NCBI RefSeq assembly: GCF_030651185.1
Contig: NZ_JAUSCJ010000032.1
Coordinates: 62,001 to 126,000 of the forward strand
Reading direction: 5' to 3'
Source of the DNA: Phenylobacterium sp.
Lineage (GTDB): Bacteria > Pseudomonadota > Alphaproteobacteria > Caulobacterales > Caulobacteraceae
Length of the DNA stretch: 64,000 nucleotides
This document shows, in pieces, positions 11,036-18,861 of the stretch (its first letter is position 1; the number at the start of each line of letters is the position of its first letter). The notes below the pieces were generated by a model. It made no database searches and was not told the DNA's origin. It worked only from the letters and a program-made list of their open reading frames with translations. Position numbers and translations under genes: made by a program.

Positions 11036-12265
11036 ATGGCTGAACGAAACGTCGCCCGGTCGACGGACCGCTTCGAGAAGAAGCGCGACGCCATCCTCGA
11101 CGCCTCCACGGTCATCCTCAATACCCAGGGTGTGAAGGGCCTCACGCTCGGCGTCGCCGCCGCCGCCGTGGGTCTCTCCACCACCAGTGTCACCTACTAT
11201 TTCAAGCGCAAGGACGACCTGGCCGCCGCCTGCCTGATGCGCGGCATCGACTGGCTGACCTCCGCCGCCGAGACCGCCCTGCAGGAGAAGACCCCCACCG
11301 AGCGGCTGCGCAGGCTGTTGGAACTGTATCTCGAGCGGGTGCGCCAGGGCGCCATCGGGGCCGCACCGCCCCTGCCGGTGCTGTCGGACATCCGGGCGCT
11401 GAACAACCCGCGCCGCACCGAGGTGTTCGACGCCTTCATGAAACTGTTCCGCAAGGTGCGGAACCTGTTCGACACCCCCGACCTCGCCTGGCTGGGCCGC
11501 GGCCGCCGCACGGCGCGCACCCACATGCTGCTGGAACAGCTGTTCTGGGCCGGCGCCTGGCTGCCGAAGTATGATCCCGAGGACTATGGCCGCATCTGCG
11601 ACCGGATGTTCGACATCCTCACTGGCGGCCTGGCCGCCGAGGGCGCCGAATGGGCGCCGGCGGCCGCGCCGCTGGCGGAGCTGGCGGCCTCCGACGGCGC
11701 CGAGCTGGGCCGGGAGACCTTCCTGCTGGCCGCCACCCGCCTGATCAACAGCCGTGGCTACAAGGGCGCCTCGGTGGACAAGATTTCCGCCGAGCTGAAC
11801 GTCACCAAGGGCAGCTTCTATCATCACCACGAGGCCAAGGATGACCTGGTGGTGGCCTGTTTCGACCGCACCTTCGAGGTGATGCGCCGGGTCCAGCGCC
11901 TGGCCATGAGCCTGCCGGGCGACCAGTGGTCCAAGCTCTCCAGCGCGGCGGCCGCGCTCGCCGAATACCAGCTCTCGGAATATGGTCCCCTGCTGCGGAC
12001 CTCGGCGCTCTCGGCCCTGCCCGAGGCCATGCGCGAGGAGCAGGTGGCCCACTCCAACCGCGTCTCCGACCGCTTCGCCTCGATGATCTCCGACGGCATC
12101 GCCGAGGGCTCGATCCGCCCCGTGGACCCCTTCATCGCCGCCCAGATGCTGAACGCCACCTTGAACGCCGGCGCCGAGCTGGCCTTCTGGGTTCCCGGCG
12201 TGACCCAGAAGGCGGCGCCCTCGGTCTTCGCCCGGCCGATGCTGATGGGGATCTTTGCGCGGTAA
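11036..12265 (+). CDS. Tandem-domain TetR/AcrR regulator (two TetR modules in one chain)
   Basis: A 409-aa protein, twice the usual TetR length. The first helix-turn-helix lies at about residues 36-66 (LTLGVAAAAVGLSTTSVTYYFKRKDDL). The second is at about 244-275 (ASVDKISAELNVTKGSFYHHHEAKDDL). Each is followed by an alpha-helical ligand/dimerisation region of about 150 residues. This looks like a head-to-tail fusion of two regulators, so it could act as a covalent pseudo-dimer or bind two sites. It is convergent with the four-transporter array, making that array, the TonB receptor and the divergent SDR natural candidate targets (inference). The ligand is unknown. Confidence 0.85.
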   Translation: MAERNVARSTDRFEKKRDAILDASTVILNTQGVKGLTLGVAAAAVGLSTTSVTYYFKRKDDLAAACLMRGIDWLTSAAETALQEKTPTERLRRLLELYLERVRQGAIGAAPPLPVLSDIRALNNPRRTEVFDAFMKLFRKVRNLFDTPDLAWLGRGRRTARTHMLLEQLFWAGAWLPKYDPEDYGRICDRMFDILTGGLAAEGAEWAPAAAPLAELAASDGAELGRETFLLAATRLINSRGYKGASVDKISAELNVTKGSFYHHHEAKDDLVVACFDRTFEVMRRVQRLAMSLPGDQWSKLSSAAAALAEYQLSEYGPLLRTSALSALPEAMREEQVAHSNRVSDRFASMISDGIAEGSIRPVDPFIAAQMLNATLNAGAELAFWVPGVTQKAAPSVFARPMLMGIFAR

Positions 12266-12270
12266 ACACC

Positions 12271-12319
12271 CCTGACCGTCATTCTCGGGACCAGCCCGAG
12301 GATGACGGGACGATGGGGG
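12271..12319. terminator. Bidirectional hairpin between convergent genes
   Basis: CCGTCATTCTCGGG and CCCGAGGATGACGG pair across a 4-nt loop (one mismatch), with CCTGAC/GTCAGG as outer partial arms. It lies between stops at 12265 and 12320. The GTCAT...ATGAC ends resemble the 115-bp repeats. Confidence 0.6.
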
Positions 12320-13807
12320 TCAGGAAAGCTTGCCCGTCCCTGACGCCGGCTCGCCCTCGTTCACCAGGTCCGCCGCCGCCGCCAGCTGGCGCAGGGATTC
12401 GGCATGGCTTTCGCGGGTGATGCGGTAGCCGTTCATGAAGATCAGGCACAGACCGTAGAGCACCACCAGCACCGGCACGTAGATCATCCCCAGCCGGGCG
12501 ATGATCGCCGGGTCGACTTCGCCGGGCTTGGCGCCCTGCGGGAAGGCCGCGGCCTTCAGCAGCATGGCCGAGGTGAAGATGCCGATGCCGGTGACCGCCT
12601 TGGCCACGAAGGCCGAGGCCGCGAAGAACAGGCCCTCCGACCGGCGGCCGGTCTGCAGTTCGCTGTCCTCCACCACGTCAGCGATCATCGAGGAGGTCAG
12701 GATGTTGGAGGTGATCGTGGCGCCGGTGGAGATCACGTTCTGCACGAAGATCAGCGTGAAGAGCAGGGGGCTGCCGTTCTCCGGGAACAGGCCCATCAGG
12801 CGCAGGACAATGGGGCTGACCCCGACAACGACGCCGATCAGCAGCAGGGTCATGGCCGAGCGCTTCTTGCCGAACTTCCGCGAGAAGATCGGGGCGGCGG
12901 CAAAGGCGAACAGGGCGGCCGTCAGGCTGGCGAAGGTGAAGAGCGCGATCTGGGCGGAGCTGAATTCCCAGAAGAAGGTCGTGAAATAGAGGCTGATGGA
13001 CAGGGTCAGGCCCCCGGCCATCGCCCCGAACAGGTTGGCGGTCAGGATGCGCAGGAAGGAGCGGTGGGACAGCGTCCCAACCATCTCGCGCGCCAAGGTC
13101 GCCAGGTTGAGCTTGCGATGCGGCGCCTCGCGCAGGAACGGGATCTGGCCGTGGGTTCCCACGGCGGAAACCAGGATGGCCAACAGCATCAGCAGGGCGG
13201 CGGCCAGGCCGTAGTGAGCGTAGCCCTCGACATTCAGCTGGCCGACCTTGTGCGCGGCGTCGGGGGTCAGGAAGATCTTCAGCGCGGCGAAGTACATCGC
13301 CAGGCCGCCGATCCAGCCGAACAGGAAGCGGTAGCTGAGCAGCTTGGTGCGCTCGTCATAGCCGGTGGTGAGTTCGGCGGCCAAGGCCGAGGAGGGAATC
13401 TCGTAGCAGGTGATGAAGCTGCGGATCAGGATGGCCGTGCCGATCAGGTAGAAGAACAGCCCCTGGTGATCCAACGCCTGGGGCGGGTTCCACAGCAGCA
13501 GGTAGGAGACCGCCACCGGGATGGCCGCGGCGTACATGAACGGATGCCTACGGCCCCACTTGGAGCGGAAGTTGTCCGAGGCTTGACCGACGATGGGGTC
13601 GAGGAAGGCGTCGACGAACAGGGCGATCATGATCGCCAGGCCGACCGTCTCGGCGGGCAGGCCCATGACCTGATTGTAGAAGATCAGCAGGAAGTAGGAG
13701 AAGCCGTTGTCCTTCACCCCGAAGGCCACGGAGCCGAAGCCGTAGAACAGCTTGGTGGGCATGCTCAGCCGGCGTCCGGTCTGAGCGTCTGATACGACTT
13801 CGGCCAC
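12320..13807 (-). CDS. MFS transporter, GPH (glycoside-pentoside-hexuronide) type, array member 4
   Basis: A 495-aa protein with about twelve hydrophobic segments. Family marks are DAFLDPIVGQASDNFRSKWGRRHPFMY (loop 2-3), SSALAAELTTGYDERTKLLSYRF, and SSMIADVVEDSELQTGRRSEGLFF, shared with the three genes upstream. GPH carriers are cation symporters of the inner membrane. The frame opens with GTG at 13807 after a G-rich ribosome site; the ATG at 13762 is an alternative. It is the last of four tandem paralogues on the minus strand, 65 bp after the third. No glycoside hydrolase is nearby, so a sugar substrate is not supported by context. Confidence 0.88.
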   Translation of the reverse strand: MAEVVSDAQTGRRLSMPTKLFYGFGSVAFGVKDNGFSYFLLIFYNQVMGLPAETVGLAIMIALFVDAFLDPIVGQASDNFRSKWGRRHPFMYAAAIPVAVSYLLLWNPPQALDHQGLFFYLIGTAILIRSFITCYEIPSSALAAELTTGYDERTKLLSYRFLFGWIGGLAMYFAALKIFLTPDAAHKVGQLNVEGYAHYGLAAALLMLLAILVSAVGTHGQIPFLREAPHRKLNLATLAREMVGTLSHRSFLRILTANLFGAMAGGLTLSISLYFTTFFWEFSSAQIALFTFASLTAALFAFAAAPIFSRKFGKKRSAMTLLLIGVVVGVSPIVLRLMGLFPENGSPLLFTLIFVQNVISTGATITSNILTSSMIADVVEDSELQTGRRSEGLFFAASAFVAKAVTGIGIFTSAMLLKAAAFPQGAKPGEVDPAIIARLGMIYVPVLVVLYGLCLIFMNGYRITRESHAESLRQLAAAADLVNEGEPASGTGKLS

Positions 13808-13872
13808 GGTATCCCCCCGGTTTCTTATTTATCCTGAGACCCTAAACCGCATTCCGCGCGTCGTCCTGGCTC

Positions 13873-15357
13873 TCAGGCGCCGTCCACAACCGGACGGGCC
13901 GCCTCGATGCGGCCCCGCTCCGCCGTCGCGGCGGCCTCCTCCAGGGTGGCGACGTTGCTGGCGTGCAGGTCCTCGTCGATCTTGTAGGGCAGCAGGACCA
14001 GGATCGAGAGCAGGCTCATGCCGGTGTTGATGGGCAGGAAGATCAGCGCCAGGCGCCGCATGATGTCCGGGTCCACGGTTCCGGCCGCCGCATGGGTGGG
14101 AAAGGCCACCAGCGTCAGCAGCACCCCCGACAGGAACACCCCGATGCCGCCGGTGAACTTGGGCAGCAGGCCGTTGGCGGCCAGCAGCAGCCCCTCGGAC
14201 CTCACGCCGGTCTTCACCGCGGCGTCCTCCACCACGTCGGCGATCATCGAGGAGATGATGATGAAGCCGGCGATGGCGAGCGTCGTGGCGACGAAATAGT
14301 CCACCAGCAACAGGGTCAGGACCATGCCGCTGTCGGTGGGCGCCAGGTTCAGCAGCTTGAGGGACAGGGGGATGGCCGAGGTGAGGACCGAGCAGGTGAA
14401 GAGCACCAGCATCGCCCGCTTCTTGCCCCATCTCCGCGAGGTCGGGCCGGCGACGATGACGCCCGAGACCGAGGCCAGAACGCCGGCCATCGAGATGTAG
14501 GAGATCGAGGCGGCGCTGACGCCCCACAGCTCGATATAGAAGTACTGGCTGAGCGCGCCCGACAGGCCGGTGGAGACGCCCGAGCAGAGGCCGGAGATCA
14601 TCACCACGATCAGCGACCGGTTGCCGATCGTGCCGACGATTTCCTTGGCCACCTGGCGGAGCGGAACCTTGCGGACCGGGGGCTGGTAGAGGTCCTTGAT
14701 ATGGCGGTGGGTGCCCATGGCCGAGACCAGGATGGAGAGTGCCATCACCCCGGCCGCCAGGATGCCGAAGTTCGCATAGCCGGCCTTGTTGAGAATCCCC
14801 CCCGCCGCGGGCGACAGGAAGACCTGGTAGAGCACCACGTTCATCCCCAGACCCCCGAGGACTCCGAAGAAGAACCGGTAGCTGAACAGGCTGGTGCGCT
14901 GATGGTAGTCGCTGGTGAGCTCGGGCGCCAAGGCCGAGGACGGGATCTCGTAAAGACTGACGCAGAGGCGCAGCAGAACCAGCATGCTGATCACGAAGAT
15001 GCCGGTGGTGGTCACCGGCCAGTCGGACGGCGAGTTCCAGAAGGCGATGCAGGCCACCGCGATCAGCGGCGCCGAGGCGTACATCAGCGGATGGCGTCGG
15101 CCCCACCGGGTGCGCAGCTTGTCAGACCACTGGCCGATGGCGGGATCGATCACCGCGTCCAGCATCAGGGTCAGCATGATCGCCGTCCCCACCCACAGGG
15201 CGGGCAGGCCGATGACCCGGTTCAGATAGGGCTGCAGCAAGGTGGCCGAGAGCCCGAGGACCGAGACCCCGACGGCGATGGAACCCACCCCGTAGGACAG
15301 CTTGGCGCCCACGCCCAGCTTCGGCGTTTCTCGAAGGGTCGGTATGGCGTCGGACAC
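13873..15357 (-). CDS. MFS transporter, GPH type, array member 3
   Basis: A 494-aa inner-membrane carrier with about twelve membrane segments. Marks: DAVIDPAIGQWSDKLRTRWGRRHPLMY, SSALAPELTSDYHQRTSLFSYRF, SSMIADVVEDAAVKTGVRSEGLLL. The frame is open to 15510, but that would overlap the preceding gene by 125 bp and add a Pro/Arg-rich stretch. I chose the GTG at 15357, giving VSDAIPTLRETPKLGVGAKLSYG, which matches the paralogues. It lies 28 bp after the stop of member 2. Substrate is unknown. Confidence 0.85.
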   Translation of the reverse strand: MSDAIPTLRETPKLGVGAKLSYGVGSIAVGVSVLGLSATLLQPYLNRVIGLPALWVGTAIMLTLMLDAVIDPAIGQWSDKLRTRWGRRHPLMYASAPLIAVACIAFWNSPSDWPVTTTGIFVISMLVLLRLCVSLYEIPSSALAPELTSDYHQRTSLFSYRFFFGVLGGLGMNVVLYQVFLSPAAGGILNKAGYANFGILAAGVMALSILVSAMGTHRHIKDLYQPPVRKVPLRQVAKEIVGTIGNRSLIVVMISGLCSGVSTGLSGALSQYFYIELWGVSAASISYISMAGVLASVSGVIVAGPTSRRWGKKRAMLVLFTCSVLTSAIPLSLKLLNLAPTDSGMVLTLLLVDYFVATTLAIAGFIIISSMIADVVEDAAVKTGVRSEGLLLAANGLLPKFTGGIGVFLSGVLLTLVAFPTHAAAGTVDPDIMRRLALIFLPINTGMSLLSILVLLPYKIDEDLHASNVATLEEAAATAERGRIEAARPVVDGA

Positions 15358-15385
15358 GTTGCGGCTCGTGGGTTGAGGGCGCCGG

Positions 15386-16882
15386 TCAGGCCGGACGGGT
15401 GATGGTGGTGATGGATTCGGGGGCCTGGTCGAGAGCCTCGGCCAGAAGCTCGGCCTTTGCGGCGCCCTCGGCGATGGTCTCCAGGTTCCGCTCATGGGCG
15501 TCGCGGTCAATCCTGTAGAGATAGAGCGAGCCGATGGCGGCCACGCTCAGCGCCGCCGTGGCGGGCAGGTAGAGTAGGGCCAGGTTGCGCAGCACGTCGG
15601 GGTCGACCGCGCCGGGCTTGGCATGGTCCGGGAAGCCGATCACCGCCAGCATGATGCCGGGCAGGATGGCGGCGATCCCGCCCACCACCTTCTGCAACAG
15701 GGTGTCGGCGCTCATCAGCAGGCCCTCGGAGCGGCGGCCGGTCTTGATCTGGCTCTCCTCGACGATGTCGGCGATCATCGAGGCGACGATGATGTAGCCG
15801 GCGATCCCCAGCATCCCGGAGACGATGCGATCCAGCAGCAGGATGCCCACCAGCAGCGGCTCGCCGTTCGGCGGCATCAGGCCCAGCAGCCGCAGGCCGA
15901 CGGGCAGCACGGAGACCAGCAGGCCGGCGAAGAACAGGTTGATACAGGCCTGTTTCTTGCCGAACCGCTTGGACAGCAGCGGCGCGATGACGGCGGCCAC
16001 CGGCGAGGCCACGAGGCCCCCCAGCACCAGGATCAGCAGGTTGGAGGAGGGCAGCTCCCAGAAATAGGTGCTGAAATAGATGCCCAGGCCGTTGGAGAGG
16101 CCGCCGGCCATGCCGGCGAAGGTCCCCGACAGCACGATCACCAGGAAGTTGCGGTTGGCGAGCGTGGCGGACACTTCCCGCACCATGTCGGCCAGGGTGG
16201 CCTTGCGGGCCGGCGGCTGGTGCAGGGTGGGGATGCGGTCGTGGGTGCCGGCGGTGGAGCCCAGGATCGAGACCACCATGATGGCGGCCACGGTCAGGGC
16301 ATAGGGCCAGTAGCCTTCGATATTCAGCTGGCCCATGGGCTGGTCGGGGGTGCCTTTGAGGAAGACCGCGAAGGCCAGGATCGAGGCTCCGGCCCCGCCC
16401 AGGGTTCCGAACAGATAGCGATAGGAGAGCAGGCTGGTGCGCTCGTGATAGGCGGGCGCCAGTTCGGGCGCGAGCGCGGAGGAGGGCACCTCATAGAGGC
16501 TGATCAGCATCCGCGAGGCCACCACCAGCACCAGCAGATAGCCAAACAACGCCTGGTCCGACCAGCCGACCGGCGGGCGCCACAGCAGCACCCAGCAGAC
16601 CGCGAAGGGAATGGCTGAGGCGTACATCAAGGGATGGCGCCGGCCCCAGCGGCTGCGCAGGTTGTCCGACCACTGGCCCACCAGGGGGTCCCAGACGGCG
16701 TCGATGACGATGGAGATGGAGAGCGCCAGGCTGACGGCGGCGGCGGGCAGGCCGACGAGCTGGTTGTAGAAAAGCAGGAGAAGCCCCAGCAGCTGGGTCT
16801 TGGCGCCATAGGCCACCGAGCCCAGGCCATAGATCAGCTTGGTGGACTGCGGGACCTTACCGGCCGCCAGGGCCTGGCTCAT
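15386..16882 (-). CDS. MFS transporter, GPH type, array member 2
   Basis: A 498-aa inner-membrane carrier. Marks: DAVWDPLVGQWSDNLRSRWGRRHPLMY, SSALAPELAPAYHERTSLLSYRY, and ASMIADIVEESQIKTGRRSEGLLM. The ATG at 16882 is only 2 bp from the stop of member 1, so the two are almost certainly co-transcribed and translationally coupled. The four paralogues are clearly divergent from each other along their length, which argues against a recent duplication and for distinct substrates or roles. Confidence 0.88.
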   Translation of the reverse strand: MSQALAAGKVPQSTKLIYGLGSVAYGAKTQLLGLLLLFYNQLVGLPAAAVSLALSISIVIDAVWDPLVGQWSDNLRSRWGRRHPLMYASAIPFAVCWVLLWRPPVGWSDQALFGYLLVLVVASRMLISLYEVPSSALAPELAPAYHERTSLLSYRYLFGTLGGAGASILAFAVFLKGTPDQPMGQLNIEGYWPYALTVAAIMVVSILGSTAGTHDRIPTLHQPPARKATLADMVREVSATLANRNFLVIVLSGTFAGMAGGLSNGLGIYFSTYFWELPSSNLLILVLGGLVASPVAAVIAPLLSKRFGKKQACINLFFAGLLVSVLPVGLRLLGLMPPNGEPLLVGILLLDRIVSGMLGIAGYIIVASMIADIVEESQIKTGRRSEGLLMSADTLLQKVVGGIAAILPGIMLAVIGFPDHAKPGAVDPDVLRNLALLYLPATAALSVAAIGSLYLYRIDRDAHERNLETIAEGAAKAELLAEALDQAPESITTITRPA

Positions 16883-16884
16883 GC

Positions 16885-18408
16885 TCAGCTCCGCGGGGCG
16901 ATGGGCGCCGCGCCGCCGGCGACGCCGGGCAGGCCGCCGATCTGGTCATCGGCCCCGGAGAGTTCGGCGAGAGCCGCGGCATCCTTCAGCTTGATCAGGT
17001 TGGACTCGTGGGTCGCCTTGTCGATCTTGAAGGCGAAGAGGCAGAGGATGGCCGTGCCATACAGCGCCGTGGCGATCGGCAGGTAGATCAGGGCCAGCTC
17101 TCGCAGGATGTCCGGGTCGACCTGGCCGCGCTTGGCGTTGGCGGGGAAGTTGACGAAGGCCAGCAGACTGCCGGAGACGAAGATCCCCATGCCCGAGACG
17201 ATCTTCTTGAACAGGTTGTCGGCGGAGAACAGCAGGCCCTCCGACCGGCGGCCGGTCTTGACCTCGGCGTCCTCCACCACGTCGGCGATCATCGAGGACA
17301 GCAGCACGCCCGTGGCCACGGCCATGGCGCCGTTGAAGAAGGTCTCCACGAAGATGATGTAGAACATGGCGTCGGAGCCGGGGGGCGGGGCGATCCCCAT
17401 CAGGGTGATGGTGAGCGGCGTGATCCCGGTGGCGAGCGCCCCGGTGAACAGCGCGATCGCCGCGCGCTTCTTGCCGAACATCACGCCGGCCCGCGGCGCG
17501 AGCATCACGCCGGCCACGCTGGCGGCGACGCCGAGCGCGGTGAGGATCGAGAGCTGGCCCTGGGTGAGCTGGAAGAAGTAGAGGGCGAAATAGAGCTCCA
17601 GCCCGTTCTTCAACCCCATGGCCACGGCGATGAACATGCCGGCCACCGCGGCCACCACGAAGGAGCGGTTGTTGAGGGTGGCGGCGACTTCCCGGGCCAT
17701 CAGCCTGAAGCTGATCTTCCGGGCCGTCGGCTGGCGCAGATAGGGGATCTGTTTGAAGGTGCCGGTGGTGGAGACGATGATCACCACGAAGATCACCACC
17801 GCGGCGAACAACGAATAGCCGAAATAGCCCGCCCGCTCGGTGATGCCGCCCGACCCGTCGGCGTTCTCCCTCATGAACACCTGGTAGACCATCAGGGTCA
17901 TGCCCAGGCCGCCGATCACGGTGAACAGGCCGCGGATGGCGATCAGGCTGGTGCGTTCGTTGTAATCACGGGCCAGTTCCGGGGCCAAGGCCGAGGACGG
18001 CAGCTCGAAGAAGGTGTCGAACAGCCGGATGACCAGCAGGCAGGCCAGCATGTAGCCGAACAGTTCGGTGTGGCTCCAGCCGCTGGGCGGGTTCCAGATC
18101 AGGAAGAAGGCCAGGCTGACCGGCAGGGCCGCGGCGTACATGAACGGGTGGCGCCGGCCCCAGGGCGAGCGGAAGTTGTCGGAGATCTGGCCCACCAGCG
18201 GGTCGCAGAAGGCGTCGAAGATCAGGGCGATGAAGATGGCGGTGGACACCATCTGCGGCGGCAGGCCCACCACCTGATTGTAGAAGATCAGCAGGAAGGT
18301 CGACAGGCCGCGCGCCTTCACGGCGTTGGCCACGGCGCCCAGGCCGTACAGAACCTTGGTGGTCAATCCCACAGGGGGGCGTTCGCCCACGGCTGAGGTC
18401 GAGGTCAT
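16885..18408 (-). CDS. MFS transporter, GPH type, array member 1
   Basis: A 507-aa inner-membrane carrier, the first gene of the four-gene run. Marks: DAFCDPLVGQISDNFRSPWGRRHPFMY, SSALAPELARDYNERTSLIAIRGLF, and SSMIADVVEDAEVKTGRRSEGLLF. I chose the ATG at 18408, with GGAG 6 nt before it; a TTG at 18411 is in frame but less likely. Upstream is a 450-bp gap after the TonB receptor gene, with a terminator and a 20-bp perfect palindrome, so the array probably has its own promoter. Confidence 0.88.
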   Translation of the reverse strand: MTSTSAVGERPPVGLTTKVLYGLGAVANAVKARGLSTFLLIFYNQVVGLPPQMVSTAIFIALIFDAFCDPLVGQISDNFRSPWGRRHPFMYAAALPVSLAFFLIWNPPSGWSHTELFGYMLACLLVIRLFDTFFELPSSALAPELARDYNERTSLIAIRGLFTVIGGLGMTLMVYQVFMRENADGSGGITERAGYFGYSLFAAVVIFVVIIVSTTGTFKQIPYLRQPTARKISFRLMAREVAATLNNRSFVVAAVAGMFIAVAMGLKNGLELYFALYFFQLTQGQLSILTALGVAASVAGVMLAPRAGVMFGKKRAAIALFTGALATGITPLTITLMGIAPPPGSDAMFYIIFVETFFNGAMAVATGVLLSSMIADVVEDAEVKTGRRSEGLLFSADNLFKKIVSGMGIFVSGSLLAFVNFPANAKRGQVDPDILRELALIYLPIATALYGTAILCLFAFKIDKATHESNLIKLKDAAALAELSGADDQIGGLPGVAGGAAPIAPRS

Positions 18409-18437
18409 CAATGGCTCCAGGAATGAAATGGCACGGG

Positions 18438-18457
18438 CCGCCCGCGCGCGCGGGCGG
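18438..18457. promoter_or_regulatory. 20-bp perfect palindrome before the first transporter gene
   Basis: CCGCCCGCGC followed by its exact complement, about 30 bp upstream of the start codon. It could be an operator or a 5'-UTR hairpin close to the ribosome site. On the minus strand, T5 precedes rather than follows the stem, so it is not a terminator for the leftward genes. Confidence 0.4.
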
Positions 18458-18803
18458 AAAAATCCAGGCTGAAAAATGGGGGGGCCGTGACGGGAGGGGC
18501 CTGGACTCCGAACGTCATCGGGGGGCCGCCATCCACATCATCCTCCCGCCGCGGAGGTCGCCCACGGCCGCTGTTATTTTGATCCGTCCGCAGCCTTCCC
18601 TTGAATTGAGAGAGCCGCGCCGGAGCTGTTTGGAGGCAACCGTGCGGGAGGCGTACCGGTCCGTCAACGGCTTTGATCTTACATTCCTGACACAAAGCCA
18701 GCCCTTGCCCGCCAACGGTTTGCCGCCGAATGTCGATGTTCGGCCAACGCGTTCCCGGCCTGTTCACGCCGGGCGGTTTCGACCGTCCGGGAGGGAAGCG
18801 GAA

Positions 18804-18829
18804 GGGCGCGCCAGCAGACCGGCGCGCCC
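18804..18829 (-). terminator. Terminator-like hairpin after the TonB receptor gene
   Basis: GGGCGCGCC, 8-nt loop, GGCGCGCCC: a perfect 9-bp stem 33 bp past the receptor stop codon. Only a pyrimidine-rich stretch follows on the minus strand, not a full T-run. Confidence 0.6.
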
Positions 18830-18861
18830 CCTGTTTCCCGCTCGGCAAGGTGGTCCAGGTC

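Larger units (their letters stand above)
18412..18861. other. 450-bp intergenic region upstream of the transporter array
   Basis: No gene with a family signature was seen. It holds the receptor terminator (18804-18829), a perfect palindrome (18438-18457), and base composition less GC-rich around 18570-18720 than the neighbours, consistent with a promoter for the leftward array. Confidence 0.55.
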
